Assembly: GCF_008297955.1 (NCBI RefSeq)
Contig: NZ_VTPY01000006.1
Span: 248,001-312,000, forward strand
DNA: 64,000 nucleotides
Source of the DNA: Billgrantia pellis
Lineage (GTDB): Bacteria > Pseudomonadota > Gammaproteobacteria > Pseudomonadales > Halomonadaceae
Direction: 5' to 3'
Each line of letters opens with the position of its first letter. The stretch's first letter is position 1. Under the pieces are notes generated by a model. It ran no database searches, had not been told where the DNA came from, and worked only from the letters and a program-made list of their open reading frames with translations. Positions 1 to 8,329 of this stretch are shown here, in pieces. Made by a program: the position numbers and the translations under genes.

Positions 1-442
1 GGTACCCCTGCCGGGAGGCGAGACGCTGTGGCGTACGTCTCCCGTCTGGGCGGGGCCGCGTGCCGCCGGCCTGGCGGACCGGGAGAGCCTGCCGCTGGCA
101 TTGCACGAGGTTGACTGTCCCTATCGGGCGCTGGCCACCGAAGCTCTGGAGCGGCTGGGCAGATCCTGGCATGCGGTGTTCACCAGTACCAGCATTCACG
201 CCGTCGAGCGGGCGGTGGAGATGGGCCTGGCGATCAGCGTGCTCGATCGGGAGCGCCTCACCCCCGCCATGCGCGAACTTGGCTCGGCGGAGGGGCTGCC
301 TGCGCTCGACCGCTGCGAAGCACGGCTGCACTTCGCTCGTCATATCGAGGCGGAATCGCGCCCCGCAGTGGAGGCGCTGGCCGCCATGCTGCGTGAGCGC
401 TTGCAGGAGCGGGGCCCTTGGCGGGGGGGCGTAACGGTCTAG
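1..442 (+). CDS. LysR-family transcriptional regulator, C-terminal part (5' truncated by window)
   Basis: The open frame runs in from the window edge (second base is the first codon position) and ends at a TAG. The readable part is the effector-binding (LysR substrate) domain: the stretch with TSTSIHAVERAVEMGLAIS and a following hydrophobic VLDRE segment is typical of subdomain II and the hinge of this domain. The DNA-binding helix-turn-helix lies upstream of the window, so regulator class rests on the C-terminal domain only. It converges on the AEC carrier gene; no target can be named. LysR regulators often act on adjacent genes, but here the left neighbour is not visible. Confidence 0.75.
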   Translation, partial: VPLPGGETLWRTSPVWAGPRAAGLADRESLPLALHEVDCPYRALATEALERLGRSWHAVFTSTSIHAVERAVEMGLAISVLDRERLTPAMRELGSAEGLPALDRCEARLHFARHIEAESRPAVEALAAMLRERLQERGPWRGGVTV

Positions 443-497
443 TAGGGGCGGGCAAGTCCCGGCTGAAGAAAGGGATAAAGGTGCGAGGCCAAAAAAA

Positions 498-516
498 GCG
501 CCCTCGGGGAGGGCGC
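498..516 (-). terminator. Rho-independent terminator on the minus strand
   Basis: A perfect 7-bp stem (GCGCCCT/AGGGCGC) with a 5-nt loop is followed on the minus strand by seven T residues (positions 491-497). It lies about 150 bases beyond the stop of the AEC carrier gene and probably ends that transcript. The rest of 443-663 shows no supported gene. Confidence 0.7.
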
Positions 517-663
517 AGGCAAGACCGTGACTAGCAATGAGGGGGAGAAACCATAGCGGGAAACTGGCAATTCCCCTAATGGCCGTGATGCCTCATCAAC
601 ATCACGCCTTCAATGTAAGCCATTCTCATTATCTCTGTCAACACGAATACGAATATTTTTTAT

Positions 664-1581
664 TCAACTTCCTGCCAAGTGTAGCCACAGCGGCAGCGTC
701 GCCATGGCCAGGAGCGTCTGCCCAGTGATCAGGGCGGCCATCAGCTCGGCATCGCCACCCAATTGGCGGGCCAGAATATAAGCCGATGTGGCGGTCGGCA
801 GAGCGGCGAACAGCAGCGCCACGTCGCGACTGACCGCATCCAGCCCCAGCAGTAGAGACAGCGCCAGCACTGCGGTGGGCATGAGCGCCAGCTTGATCAG
901 ATTGGCGGCCCAGACTCCACGATCCAGGCGCAGCAATGCCTGAGGCCGCAATGCCACGCCTACCGCCACCAGTCCCAGCGGCAGTGCTGCGCGCCCCAGC
1001 AATTCCACTGCGGCGCCACTCCAGCCGGGCAGTCCGATTCCCGTCAGATTGAGGCCGATGCCCGCCAGGCAGGCGAGAATCAAGGGATTGCGACACAATG
1101 CCGCCAGGCTCTTTCCCAGGCTGGAGGGGCCGAGCGTGCCGGCAGCGATGAAGCTGGCCACGCAAAGCACGTTGACCAGCGGTACCATCAGCGCCACGGC
1201 CACTGCTGCCACGGTGGTGCCGGCCGTGCCGTGCAGTGCCGCGGCCCCGGCGACGCCGACATAGGTATTGAAGCGCAGCGCGCCCTGAAAGACGGAAGTG
1301 AAGGCCGCCGCCTCGAGCCCCAACCGACGATGCGCCAGCCACAGCAGCGCCGCGAACAACAGCATGCCGCCCAGCAGGGCCACGGCCAGGCGCACGACCA
1401 TGACCTCGCCGACGTCGGCGTTCGCCAGGGTGGCGATCAGCATGGCGGGAAACAGCAGGAAATAGATCAAGCGTTCTAGCTGGGACCAGAAGTCACCGTT
1501 CGGCTGGCGCAAGCGGCCCAGAAGGCCTCCCAGCAGGATTAGCAGGAAGAGTGGGCCCAGTGCGTCGGCGACGCTTTGCAT
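664..1581 (-). CDS. AEC family (auxin efflux carrier-like) transporter
   Basis: A 305-residue, almost entirely hydrophobic protein with about ten predicted membrane segments, built like the AEC/MdcF family of inner-membrane carriers (malonate, malate or other small organic acid transport has been reported for relatives). Features include the N-terminal LGPLFLLILLGGLLGR helix and the ALPTATSAYILARQLGGD segment in the second half, where family members carry a conserved P-T-A motif. The frame is open upstream to 1659, but the ATG at 1581 has an AAGGA ribosome site 8 bases upstream and begins right at the first helix, so it is preferred. Substrate cannot be inferred from sequence. Confidence 0.85.
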   Translation of the reverse strand: MQSVADALGPLFLLILLGGLLGRLRQPNGDFWSQLERLIYFLLFPAMLIATLANADVGEVMVVRLAVALLGGMLLFAALLWLAHRRLGLEAAAFTSVFQGALRFNTYVGVAGAAALHGTAGTTVAAVAVALMVPLVNVLCVASFIAAGTLGPSSLGKSLAALCRNPLILACLAGIGLNLTGIGLPGWSGAAVELLGRAALPLGLVAVGVALRPQALLRLDRGVWAANLIKLALMPTAVLALSLLLGLDAVSRDVALLFAALPTATSAYILARQLGGDAELMAALITGQTLLAMATLPLWLHLAGS

Positions 1582-1708
1582 ATCGGTATCCTTGTAGCGA
1601 TTGGCCATTAAATGAGCGTTAAACCCTGCGACAACGGTACACGCCTGGCCGGAAGACAAATGCTGTTAAGCTTACCGCTCTATCCGTTAAAGTGCTGCTT
1701 TCGCCGCC

Positions 1709-2218
1709 ATGACTTCACCCTCTCTGCCTGATGCTGGCGAATCCCGTTTCCCGAGATTGCGTCTGATGATGCTGGCCACGCTGATCACCCTGTGCGTGGC
1801 GCTGTGGTATCTGGCAGCCCAACTGCTGCGCGGCGAGTCCGATGTCGATTGGTATCTCGCCACGCTTCCCTGCGACCTGCCTGCCGCCGCCTGTAGCGCC
1901 AGCCTGGGTGGGGCGCGTCGGCTCACGCTCAGCATCGACGCGCCGGGAGGAATCCGCGCGCTCGATCCGCTGCCGCTGAGAGTCGAGGTCACGGGAGTGG
2001 ACGCCCAGTCCGTACGCGTCGACCTGATCGGTCGTGACATGGACATGGGCTTGCATCGCTTCCCTCTCGAAGCGGAGGATGGGGGACGGTTCGAGGGGGT
2101 CGTTCAGGTACCCATCTGTACCGAATCGGTGATGGCTTGGCAGGCCGAAGTCGTGGTGACGACTCCCGAGGGTCGGCTGGGCAGCCGGTTCGATTTTAGC
2201 GCGAAACGGAGCGGATGA
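1709..2218 (+). CDS. Membrane-anchored FixH/YtkA-like protein upstream of SCO
   Basis: A 169-residue protein with one N-terminal membrane segment (about residues 20-40, MLATLITLCVALWYLAAQLL) and a periplasmic domain. The C-terminal beta-rich part, with a D-M-D-M-G-L-H turn, resembles YtkA/FixH-type domains often found beside copper-delivery proteins of cytochrome oxidase assembly. Its stop overlaps the start of the SCO gene (ATGA), so the two are almost certainly cotranslated. Inference: an accessory factor for copper insertion or oxidase assembly. It could equally be described as a conserved hypothetical protein; the family call is tentative. Confidence 0.6.
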   Translation: MTSPSLPDAGESRFPRLRLMMLATLITLCVALWYLAAQLLRGESDVDWYLATLPCDLPAAACSASLGGARRLTLSIDAPGGIRALDPLPLRVEVTGVDAQSVRVDLIGRDMDMGLHRFPLEAEDGGRFEGVVQVPICTESVMAWQAEVVVTTPEGRLGSRFDFSAKRSG

Positions 2219-2817
2219 TGATGGCGAATCGCATGGGAATGGCGCTCGTCGCCCTGATGCTTCTGGTAGCTGTCGGTGGCTTCTTCGGCTACCAGCAGTT
2301 ACAAGAGGAGGACGACGGCATGCCTTCAGGTGGGCCCGTGGAACTGCCCTCGACACGAGGCGATTTCTCGCTGACCCAACTGGAGGACGATCAACTGGCG
2401 GTGCTGTTCTTCGGATACACTCATTGCCCCGATGTCTGCCCCATGAGCCTGGCGGTGATGCGTCAGGTGATGCAGGGGCTGAACGAGGAGCAGCGAGGCC
2501 GGGTGGTGCCGGTACTGATATCCGTGGATCCGGAACGCGACACCCTGGATCGGCTGAGCGAATACGTGAGCTTCTTCGGCGACGACTTCATCGGCGCCAC
2601 CGGCAGCGAGGAGCAGCTCAAGGAGCTGGCCGATCGCTATGGGGTGGTCTGGCGGCGGGTGGAAGCGCCCGACTCGGCCATGGCGTACACGGTCGACCAT
2701 ACCTCGTCGCTCTATCTGGTGGATCGCCACGGCAAGATTCGCCAACGCGTCCTCTATTCGCCGACGCCGCAGCCGCTGCGCTCGGCGCTGCACAGCGAGC
2801 TCGGCATCGGTAGCTGA
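2215..2817 (+). CDS. SCO1/SenC family copper chaperone
   Basis: A 200-residue SCO protein with an N-terminal membrane anchor and a thioredoxin-like periplasmic domain. The copper ligands are visible: Cys-x-x-x-Cys in FGYTHCPDVCPMSL and the distal His in YTVDHTSSLYLVD. SCO proteins deliver copper to the CuA site of cytochrome c oxidase subunit II, or act as thiol-disulfide reductases for it. The start overlaps the preceding FixH/YtkA-like gene; three ATG codons in a row make the exact start uncertain by up to two residues. No oxidase genes lie in the window. Confidence 0.93.
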   Translation: MMMANRMGMALVALMLLVAVGGFFGYQQLQEEDDGMPSGGPVELPSTRGDFSLTQLEDDQLAVLFFGYTHCPDVCPMSLAVMRQVMQGLNEEQRGRVVPVLISVDPERDTLDRLSEYVSFFGDDFIGATGSEEQLKELADRYGVVWRRVEAPDSAMAYTVDHTSSLYLVDRHGKIRQRVLYSPTPQPLRSALHSELGIGS

Positions 2818-2822
2818 CCGGC

Positions 2823-3881
2823 CTAGCGTTCCGGACGCGCCTCCAGCCGGTCGATCATCGCCATCAGGGCCCGCACCTGAACCCCCTCACGGGTATCGTG
2901 GAGCGGATCGAGCTGCCAGGTGCTCTCCGCGAACCCCCACCAGTCCCAGCAGCCCTGGGGATTGGCGAGGCTGGTGGTCGCCTGCGGATAGAGCACCACT
3001 CGCCGGTTGGCCGCGGCCCACTCGTTGAGCCCGCTGTGGCGTACGAACGCATTGTCGATCTGTTCCAGCGTCATGCCGCAGCCGTGCAGCGCGACGGTCA
3101 GACCGCAGCCGCCGGACTCGCATGCTTCCGGTATCAGCACGTAGCCGATATCTCCCAGGCCGCGCGCATCGAAGGGTGTTTGATCGAAGGGGATCAGACG
3201 TGCGGCATCGTCTTCCGCGGGCGGCTTGAGCTCGCCGTGCAGCCAGCTCAAGGCCTCCCCCGCGATGTCGAAACCGCAGGCCAGCAGGTGGGTTCCGCCG
3301 CCGTCCCGGCACTCGCCCAACTGGCTCGGCGACAGCCGCTCGTCGGCTTCGACGGGCCAGCCATGACCGACGCCGGACGAGCGAACCACCTTGAGCTGAA
3401 TGTCCGGCTCGGCAAGCCAATCCTCGAGTTGCTCGGCCAGCGCCTGACCCAACGAGGGGTCGATTACCCCATCCTCCTCGCCGTACCAGACGAAAGCGCG
3501 CAGCGCGGCCAGGTCCTCCTCCTCACCCACCAGCTCGCGCGCTCGATAGTCGCGCAGGCGGATGGCGAGCTCGTCCAGGTCGGGGTCGCCACGGCGTGTC
3601 GTCATGCACTGTCCCAACGCACGCCCCAGGCCACCCTGGGCACAGCTCCAAGGGCCGGCGGCGAGTGCCGCCAGGCCCCGAAAGCGCTGGGGCCAGGCCA
3701 CCGCGAGCTGGGTGGCCATATAGCCACCCGAGGAGACGCCGATGAGGCTGATGTCATCGGGATCCGTAGCGAGCGGCGGTAGTTCGGACGGGGGGCTCTC
3801 GGCCCGCGCGCCGGCGGTGAACAGTAATCCGGCCAGCAGGGCGGGCAGTAACGGGGCCGGGCGGATATCACTCCATGACAT
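2823..3881 (-). CDS. Secreted poly(3-hydroxybutyrate) depolymerase-like esterase
   Basis: A 352-residue alpha/beta-hydrolase with a signal peptide (about residues 1-27, ending ARA). The nucleophile elbow GVSSG puts Ser50 very near the mature N terminus; Asp137 (YGEEDGVID) and His173 (SGVGHGWP) complete a plausible triad. This order and spacing resemble the circularly permuted single-domain PHB depolymerase of Penicillium funiculosum, and the C-terminal LTVALHGCGMT and YPQA segments are also typical of PHB depolymerases. No separate substrate-binding domain is present. Its start overlaps the end of the FKBP gene by 14 bases, so the two form an operon. Substrate (PHB, oligomers or another ester) is inferred. 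Confidence 0.8.
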   Translation of the reverse strand: MSWSDIRPAPLLPALLAGLLFTAGARAESPPSELPPLATDPDDISLIGVSSGGYMATQLAVAWPQRFRGLAALAAGPWSCAQGGLGRALGQCMTTRRGDPDLDELAIRLRDYRARELVGEEEDLAALRAFVWYGEEDGVIDPSLGQALAEQLEDWLAEPDIQLKVVRSSGVGHGWPVEADERLSPSQLGECRDGGGTHLLACGFDIAGEALSWLHGELKPPAEDDAARLIPFDQTPFDARGLGDIGYVLIPEACESGGCGLTVALHGCGMTLEQIDNAFVRHSGLNEWAAANRRVVLYPQATTSLANPQGCWDWWGFAESTWQLDPLHDTREGVQVRALMAMIDRLEARPER

Positions 3882-4551
3882 TGAGGAGTTCGACCCGGAA
3901 GATCAATGTCTCGTTGGGGCCGATGGGGCCCTGGCCCTGGGCGCCATAGCCAAGCTCAGGGGGAATGTAGAGCATCCAGGTGTCCCCAACGCTCATCATC
4001 TGCAGGGCTTCCTGCCATCCCTCGATCACCTGGTCCACCCGAAAACTCAACGGCTGCCCGCGCTCGAAGGAACTGTCGAAGACGGTACCGTCGACCAGCG
4101 TGCCCTCGTAATGCACTTCGACGTGGGAAGTCGGTCCGGGGCTTTCGCCGTCGCCGCTCTCCAGCACCTCATACTGCAAGCCGGAATCGGTCGTGGTGAC
4201 CTCCTCGCGTTGGGCATTCTCTTCGAGATAGGCCTCTCCTTCGGCGTGATTCTGCTCGGCCAGCTCTTCAGCCTCGGCCTGCCGGGCGGCTAGCGCCTCT
4301 CGCTGGAATTGGCTCAGCGTCTCGGCCATCTCGTCAGCATCCATGGCCGGCTCGTTGCCTTCGATGATGTCGCGAATGGCGTCGGCGAAGGCATCCACAT
4401 CGAGGTCGGAATATTCCTGAGCGATGCTCTGGCCGTAGGCAATGCCCAGGCTATAACTGAGACGCTCGTCCTCTGTTTCCGGTGCGGCCAGTGCGACTGG
4501 CGCCACGGCCAGCAGAGCGGCCACGGAGGCGAAAGTCAGCAGTGTCTTCAT
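3868..4551 (-). CDS. FKBP-type peptidyl-prolyl cis-trans isomerase (Mip/FkpA-like)
   Basis: A 227-residue periplasmic isomerase with a signal peptide (MKTLLTFASVAALLAVAP...), an N-terminal helical dimerisation region (Domain_FKBP_N, about residues 25-120) and a C-terminal FKBP domain (about 125-227). FKBP landmarks visible are VHYEGTLVDGTVFDSS, the VIEGWQEAL segment and IPPELGYG. Family members catalyse prolyl isomerisation and chaperone envelope proteins. The frame is open 15 codons further, but the ATG at 4551 has an AGGA site and begins the signal peptide. The downstream esterase gene overlaps its stop, suggesting cotranslation. Confidence 0.92.
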   Translation of the reverse strand: MKTLLTFASVAALLAVAPVALAAPETEDERLSYSLGIAYGQSIAQEYSDLDVDAFADAIRDIIEGNEPAMDADEMAETLSQFQREALAARQAEAEELAEQNHAEGEAYLEENAQREEVTTTDSGLQYEVLESGDGESPGPTSHVEVHYEGTLVDGTVFDSSFERGQPLSFRVDQVIEGWQEALQMMSVGDTWMLYIPPELGYGAQGQGPIGPNETLIFRVELLNVME

Positions 4552-4614
4552 GCAGAGTCCTATCGAAGGTTCATGGGAGCGGTCGGCTGACCTCATTATC
4601 GGACTCTAACAGGA

Positions 4615-4647
4615 CCGGTTCGGTTCCGCACTCGCGGGGCGAACCGG
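4615..4647 (-). terminator. Possible transcription terminator of the tea operon
   Basis: An 8-bp inverted repeat (CCGGTTCG/CGAACCGG) with a 17-base loop lies 8 bases beyond the teaD stop. On the minus strand it is followed by only a weak T run, so it may be a 3' stabilising hairpin rather than an efficient terminator. Confidence 0.35.
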
Positions 4648-4655
4648 CCCGGCGG

Positions 4656-5099
4656 TTATACCACCAGCGTGGGGCAGCGAGCGGAACCCGCCACCCGTTG
4701 GGCGACGCTGCCCAGCAGCAGGCTCTTTTCGCCATTGGTGCCCTGCGCGCCGATCACGATCAGGTCACACTCGCGCTTGAGAGCGAAGCGCACGATGGTG
4801 CGCGAGGGTCGCCCACCCTTGACGAAGGCGCGCAGCTGGGTCGGGTCAGCGCCAAGTGCCACGGCCTCGCTCTTGGCATGCACGGCGATCTCGGTGGCGT
4901 ACTCCTTGAGCGCGTCGTCGGGAATGTCCAGCTTTGCGGGACGTACCATGGAGAGCGAGGCTTCCAACAGGCTGTGGTGCTTGAACACGCACAGGATGTA
5001 GAGCTCGGCACCGGTCAGCAGATGCAGCGCCACGGCCTTTTGCAGGGCCTTGAGGGCCCCCTTGGAGCCGTCTACCGGTACCAGTATTCGATTGAACAT
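4656..5099 (-). CDS. teaD: TeaD: universal stress protein regulating the ectoine TRAP transporter
   Basis: A 147-residue UspA-fold protein and last gene of the tea cluster. The ATP-binding signature G-x2-G-x9-G-S is present as [15 protein letters not shown] near the C terminus, and ILVPVDGS opens the first strand. In Halomonas elongata TeaD is an ATP-binding Usp protein that negatively affects TeaABC ectoine uptake. The start chosen is the ATG at 5099, which follows a GAGGAG ribosome site; a GTG one codon earlier is possible. It starts 28 bases after teaC, consistent with cotranscription. Confidence 0.93.
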   Translation of the reverse strand: MFNRILVPVDGSKGALKALQKAVALHLLTGAELYILCVFKHHSLLEASLSMVRPAKLDIPDDALKEYATEIAVHAKSEAVALGADPTQLRAFVKGGRPSRTIVRFALKRECDLIVIGAQGTNGEKSLLLGSVAQRVAGSARCPTLVV

Positions 5100-5126
5100 C
5101 ACCGTCTCCTCAGCTCGGTTTCGCCG

Positions 5127-6410
5127 TCAGGTGAACGCCACGTCGCGCAGGAACAGGGCGATCTGCGGGAACATGATGATCAACGCCGCCGCCAGGATCA
5201 GTATGAAGATGAACGGTGGCGTACCGCGAATCACCTCCCAGTAGGGTCGCTTGAAGATGGCGATGGCGGTAAAGATGTCGCAGCCAAAGGGCGGGGTGGC
5301 CGAGCCGATCGCGACCTGTAGTGTGATCAATACCCCCACCAACACCGGATCGAGGCCCGATGCCGCGATCGCCGGGGCGAAGATCGGCGTCAGCACCAGA
5401 ATCACCACGATAGGGTCGACGAACATGCAGGCGATGAAGAAGGATACCGAGATCGCTATCAGCACGCCGATCGGCCCGGCCTCGTTGACGCCGAACGCGC
5501 CCAGCAGGGTCTGGGGAATCTGGGCGAACGAGATGATCCAGGAGAAGCCGTTACCCACCGCCACCAGGATGAATACCACGGCGGTGATCAGACCGGTGGA
5601 CTTGGCGATGGTGTACATGTCCGGCAGCCGCAGCGAGCGGAAGATCACGAACTCGAGCAGAACGGCATAGAGCACACACGCCGCCGCGGCTTCGGTGGGG
5701 CTGAAGATACCGCCATAGATACCGCCGACGATCAGCACGGGGAAACCGAGCGGCCATAGTGCGTCGCGTACGGCCCTGGCGCGTTCCTTCCAGTTCGACT
5801 TGGGCTCCGTGGGAACCTTGCGAACGATGGCATAGATCACGCAGTAGACCGAGAACATGGCCAGGATCAGCAGGCCGGGACCTATGCCGGCGATGAACAG
5901 CTCGCCGATGGACGTCCCGGAGATGACCCCATAGATGATCATGCCGATGCTGGGCGGAATCAGAAAGGCGATATCGCTGGAGTTGATGATCAGTGCCAGG
6001 GTAAAGGAGTCCGAGTAGCCGGCCTTGAGCATGCGCGGTCGTAGCGGCGAGCCCACCGCCACCACGGTCGCCTGGGTCGAGCCCGACACGGCGCCGAACA
6101 AGGTGCAGGAAGCGGCGGTGCTGACCGCCAGGCCCCCCTTCACGTGGCCGACGAAGCTCATGACCATGTCGATCAGGCGTCCGGCGGATTGGCCGCGGGT
6201 CATGATGTCGGCGGCCAGGATGAACATCGGCACGGCGATCAGGGCGGTGGGGCGGATGCCCCCCATCATCTGCTGGATGAGGGTTTCCATCTGTCCCAGG
6301 CCGCCGAAGGTCAGGAAGAAGCCGACGAAGGCTGCCGTCGCCAGCGGAATCATCATCGGGAATCCCAGCAGGAGGAGCACGATCATGATGGAAAGTATGA
6401 TGGGTGTCAT
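5127..6410 (-). CDS. teaC: TeaC: TRAP transporter large membrane subunit (ectoine/hydroxyectoine)
   Basis: A 427-residue DctM-type protein with about twelve membrane segments (first helix MTPIILSIMIVLLLLGFPMM). DctM proteins form the Na+-coupled translocation pore of TRAP transporters; typical segments here are the CTLFGAVSGSTQATVVAVG motif and IGSATPPFGCDIF. With TeaA and TeaB it imports ectoine, scavenging solute that leaks from the cell and allowing osmoprotection. The identification rests on synteny with teaA and teaD. Spacing to teaB is 23 bases. Confidence 0.93.
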   Translation of the reverse strand: MTPIILSIMIVLLLLGFPMMIPLATAAFVGFFLTFGGLGQMETLIQQMMGGIRPTALIAVPMFILAADIMTRGQSAGRLIDMVMSFVGHVKGGLAVSTAASCTLFGAVSGSTQATVVAVGSPLRPRMLKAGYSDSFTLALIINSSDIAFLIPPSIGMIIYGVISGTSIGELFIAGIGPGLLILAMFSVYCVIYAIVRKVPTEPKSNWKERARAVRDALWPLGFPVLIVGGIYGGIFSPTEAAAACVLYAVLLEFVIFRSLRLPDMYTIAKSTGLITAVVFILVAVGNGFSWIISFAQIPQTLLGAFGVNEAGPIGVLIAISVSFFIACMFVDPIVVILVLTPIFAPAIAASGLDPVLVGVLITLQVAIGSATPPFGCDIFTAIAIFKRPYWEVIRGTPPFIFILILAAALIIMFPQIALFLRDVAFT

Positions 6411-6433
6411 GGTTATTGTTCCTCGGCCCTGCG

Positions 6434-7012
6434 TCAGACTTCCGTTTCCGTATCCTTGTACCCATCGACCACGTGGGTCGACAGATAAACGTCACGGGAG
6501 GTGAGATTCTTGATGGCGGTGAGCAGGTACTGGATCCCGGTAATGGTGAAACCCACCGGTACCCAGAGATAGATCATCCATACCGGAACGCTAAGCGATG
6601 GCAGGACACGTCCCCGGCCGTATAGGGTTTCGATATAGCCGATGGAGAAGTAGCAGAGCACGAACATCACCAGCGAGGTGAACAGGCAGATCGCCACCAT
6701 CAGCCAGCGACGAGCGCCGGTGGGCAGCGCATCATAGAAGGCGGACATGCGAATGTGCCGACCGTGCCGGGCCGCATAGCCGAGACCGGCAAAGGTAACC
6801 ATTACGATGAGGATGCGGTTGATCTCCTCGGAAAAATGCAGGCTTTCGCCAAGGGCGAAGCGACTGACCACGTTGGCGACGGTATTGACGGCCATCAGGA
6901 TCACGCCCAACGCCAGGATGGCCGATTCGGCGCGGCTGATCCAGGTGTCGATGATGCCGAGGGGGCCAGGAAGGGTGGAGCGGTAATTCTTCTCGGATTC
7001 TTCTTCAGTCAT
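6434..7012 (-). CDS. teaB: TeaB: TRAP transporter small membrane subunit
   Basis: A 192-residue DctQ-type protein with four membrane segments. The conserved DctQ pattern is visible: a glutamate after the second helix (LHFSEEINRILIVMVTF) and the RHGRHIRMSAFYD region. It bridges the periplasmic binding protein and the large subunit. The frame continues 10 codons upstream from a TTG, but the ATG at 7012 has an AGGAG site 9 bases upstream and is preferred. It is separated from teaA by about 190 bases carrying a strong hairpin, so its mRNA may be less abundant than that of teaA. Confidence 0.9.
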   Translation of the reverse strand: MTEEESEKNYRSTLPGPLGIIDTWISRAESAILALGVILMAVNTVANVVSRFALGESLHFSEEINRILIVMVTFAGLGYAARHGRHIRMSAFYDALPTGARRWLMVAICLFTSLVMFVLCYFSIGYIETLYGRGRVLPSLSVPVWMIYLWVPVGFTITGIQYLLTAIKNLTSRDVYLSTHVVDGYKDTETEV

Positions 7013-7150
7013 GCGACCGATCTCCTGGGGACTTCCCTGCAAGATAGTGGAGCGCTTTCCTCGACCTCAAGGGTAAGCAACGGCACGCCAAATAGGTGCC
7101 GAAGCCTTCAACGCTGTTTGGCCGGGAAAACGCACCGATCGGAAACGTAA

Positions 7151-7174
7151 GGGGGTAGCCGGTTGGCTACCCCC
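7151..7174 (-). terminator. Intercistronic hairpin between teaA and teaB (partial terminator or mRNA-stabilising)
   Basis: A perfect 10-bp stem (GGGGGTAGCC/GGCTACCCCC) with a 4-base loop lies 26 bases beyond the teaA stop. On the minus strand it is followed by TTACGTTTCC, a broken T run. Its position suggests it limits read-through or protects the teaA 3' end, giving more binding protein than permease; this role is inferred. Confidence 0.6.
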
Positions 7175-7199
7175 TCTGCTACGGCAGGCCGCGGCGGGC

Positions 7200-8216
7200 T
7201 TACTCGTTGGTCACGGCTTCCAGGTCGGCCTTGAACTGCTCGAGCAGCTCGCGACCGCTTTCGCCGGTCATTTCGATGAAGCGCTCCTCGACCTGCGGCG
7301 CGCGCTCGCGGAAGGCTTCGATCTCCTCTTCGTCGAGGCGCGTCACGGTCACCTCGTCGGAGTCCTCCTGAATCTTCTGCAGGGACTCCTCGGCCAGACC
7401 CGAGATATGCTCGATGGTATGGTCGTAGGCCGCTTCCGAGGCCTGGCGGATCAGCTCCTGGTCCTCTTCGGAGAGACCGTCGAAGAAATCCTTGTTGGCC
7501 ATCATTGCGGTGGTGAACCAGCCATGGCCGGTGAACACCAGGTGCGGCGACACCTCGTAGAGGCCGCCGGATTCGATCCAGAAGATGGGGTTCTCCTGAC
7601 CCTGCAGAATGCCGGTCTGCAGCCCGCCATACACCTCGCCCCAGGGCAGCGGGGTCGGGGTGGCGCCAAAAGCGCGGTAGGTCTCGGAGAGCAGCGGGTT
7701 GGTCATGGTGCGGATGTTCTTGCCGCGTAGATCTTCCGGGCTGCGAACCGGCTCGTCCACGGTGATGACCATTTCGCCTTCCGGATACATCTGGAGCAGC
7801 TCGAGCCCCTGCTCAGCGTAGAGCTCGGGAAACATTTCGTTGATCGCCTTGCTCTCTTCGAAGAACTCGAGCACGGTCTCTTCGTCGGTGGGCAGCAGGT
7901 AGGGGATGAAGAAAATCTGAGCTTCGGGGATCAGTGCACCGGTGAAGCCGGGCGACTGATTGACGAACTGGAGAATGCCGGCCTGCGTCTGCTCCATGAT
8001 ATCGTCGGATTCGCCCAGCTCGCCAAAACGATAAACCTGAACGGTATGATCGGAGTTTTCTTCGATGTACTCCTTGAAGGCGACAGCGAAAACGTCCTGA
8101 ACGTCACCTTCGAATTCCTCATGCGCATAGCGCCATTCATCGGAATACGCAGCCGCCGACAAACCGAACAGCGCCGCGCCGATACTGGCCGTGGTCAACA
8201 ACTTGGTTGCCTTCAT
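7200..8216 (-). CDS. teaA: TeaA: periplasmic ectoine-binding protein of TRAP transporter
   Basis: A 338-residue DctP-family binding protein with a 25-residue signal peptide ending AAAYS, then mature DEWRYAHEEFEG. Long stretches match what I recall of Halomonas elongata TeaA, including VYRFGELGESDDIMEQTQ and ENPIFWIESGGLYEVS. The DctP-family arginine lies in IRTMTNPL (Arg169 of the precursor), and PWGEVYGGLQTG forms the ligand-binding aromatic segment. TeaA binds ectoine and hydroxyectoine with high affinity. An AGGAG site lies 10 bases before the ATG. In Halomonas the locus is osmotically induced; the upstream region 8217-8329 must hold the promoter, but I could not assign it with confidence. 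Confidence 0.95.
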   Translation of the reverse strand: MKATKLLTTASIGAALFGLSAAAYSDEWRYAHEEFEGDVQDVFAVAFKEYIEENSDHTVQVYRFGELGESDDIMEQTQAGILQFVNQSPGFTGALIPEAQIFFIPYLLPTDEETVLEFFEESKAINEMFPELYAEQGLELLQMYPEGEMVITVDEPVRSPEDLRGKNIRTMTNPLLSETYRAFGATPTPLPWGEVYGGLQTGILQGQENPIFWIESGGLYEVSPHLVFTGHGWFTTAMMANKDFFDGLSEEDQELIRQASEAAYDHTIEHISGLAEESLQKIQEDSDEVTVTRLDEEEIEAFRERAPQVEERFIEMTGESGRELLEQFKADLEAVTNE

Positions 8217-8329
8217 TATTATGTTCTCCTCGCAGATTGGGCCCGTGAAAGCTCTAATAACAATTACGCATCAACAGGCGTCAGGCAGCCAGTTTGGGCT
8301 GCACAGCTTTTTTCAGGCTAGCGTGCCCC

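Noticed and set aside
8286..8315. Hairpin GCAGCC/GGCTGC followed by T6 on the plus strand
   Set aside because: No plus-strand gene ends here; on the minus strand the T run is on the wrong side. It may simply be part of the teaA upstream region.
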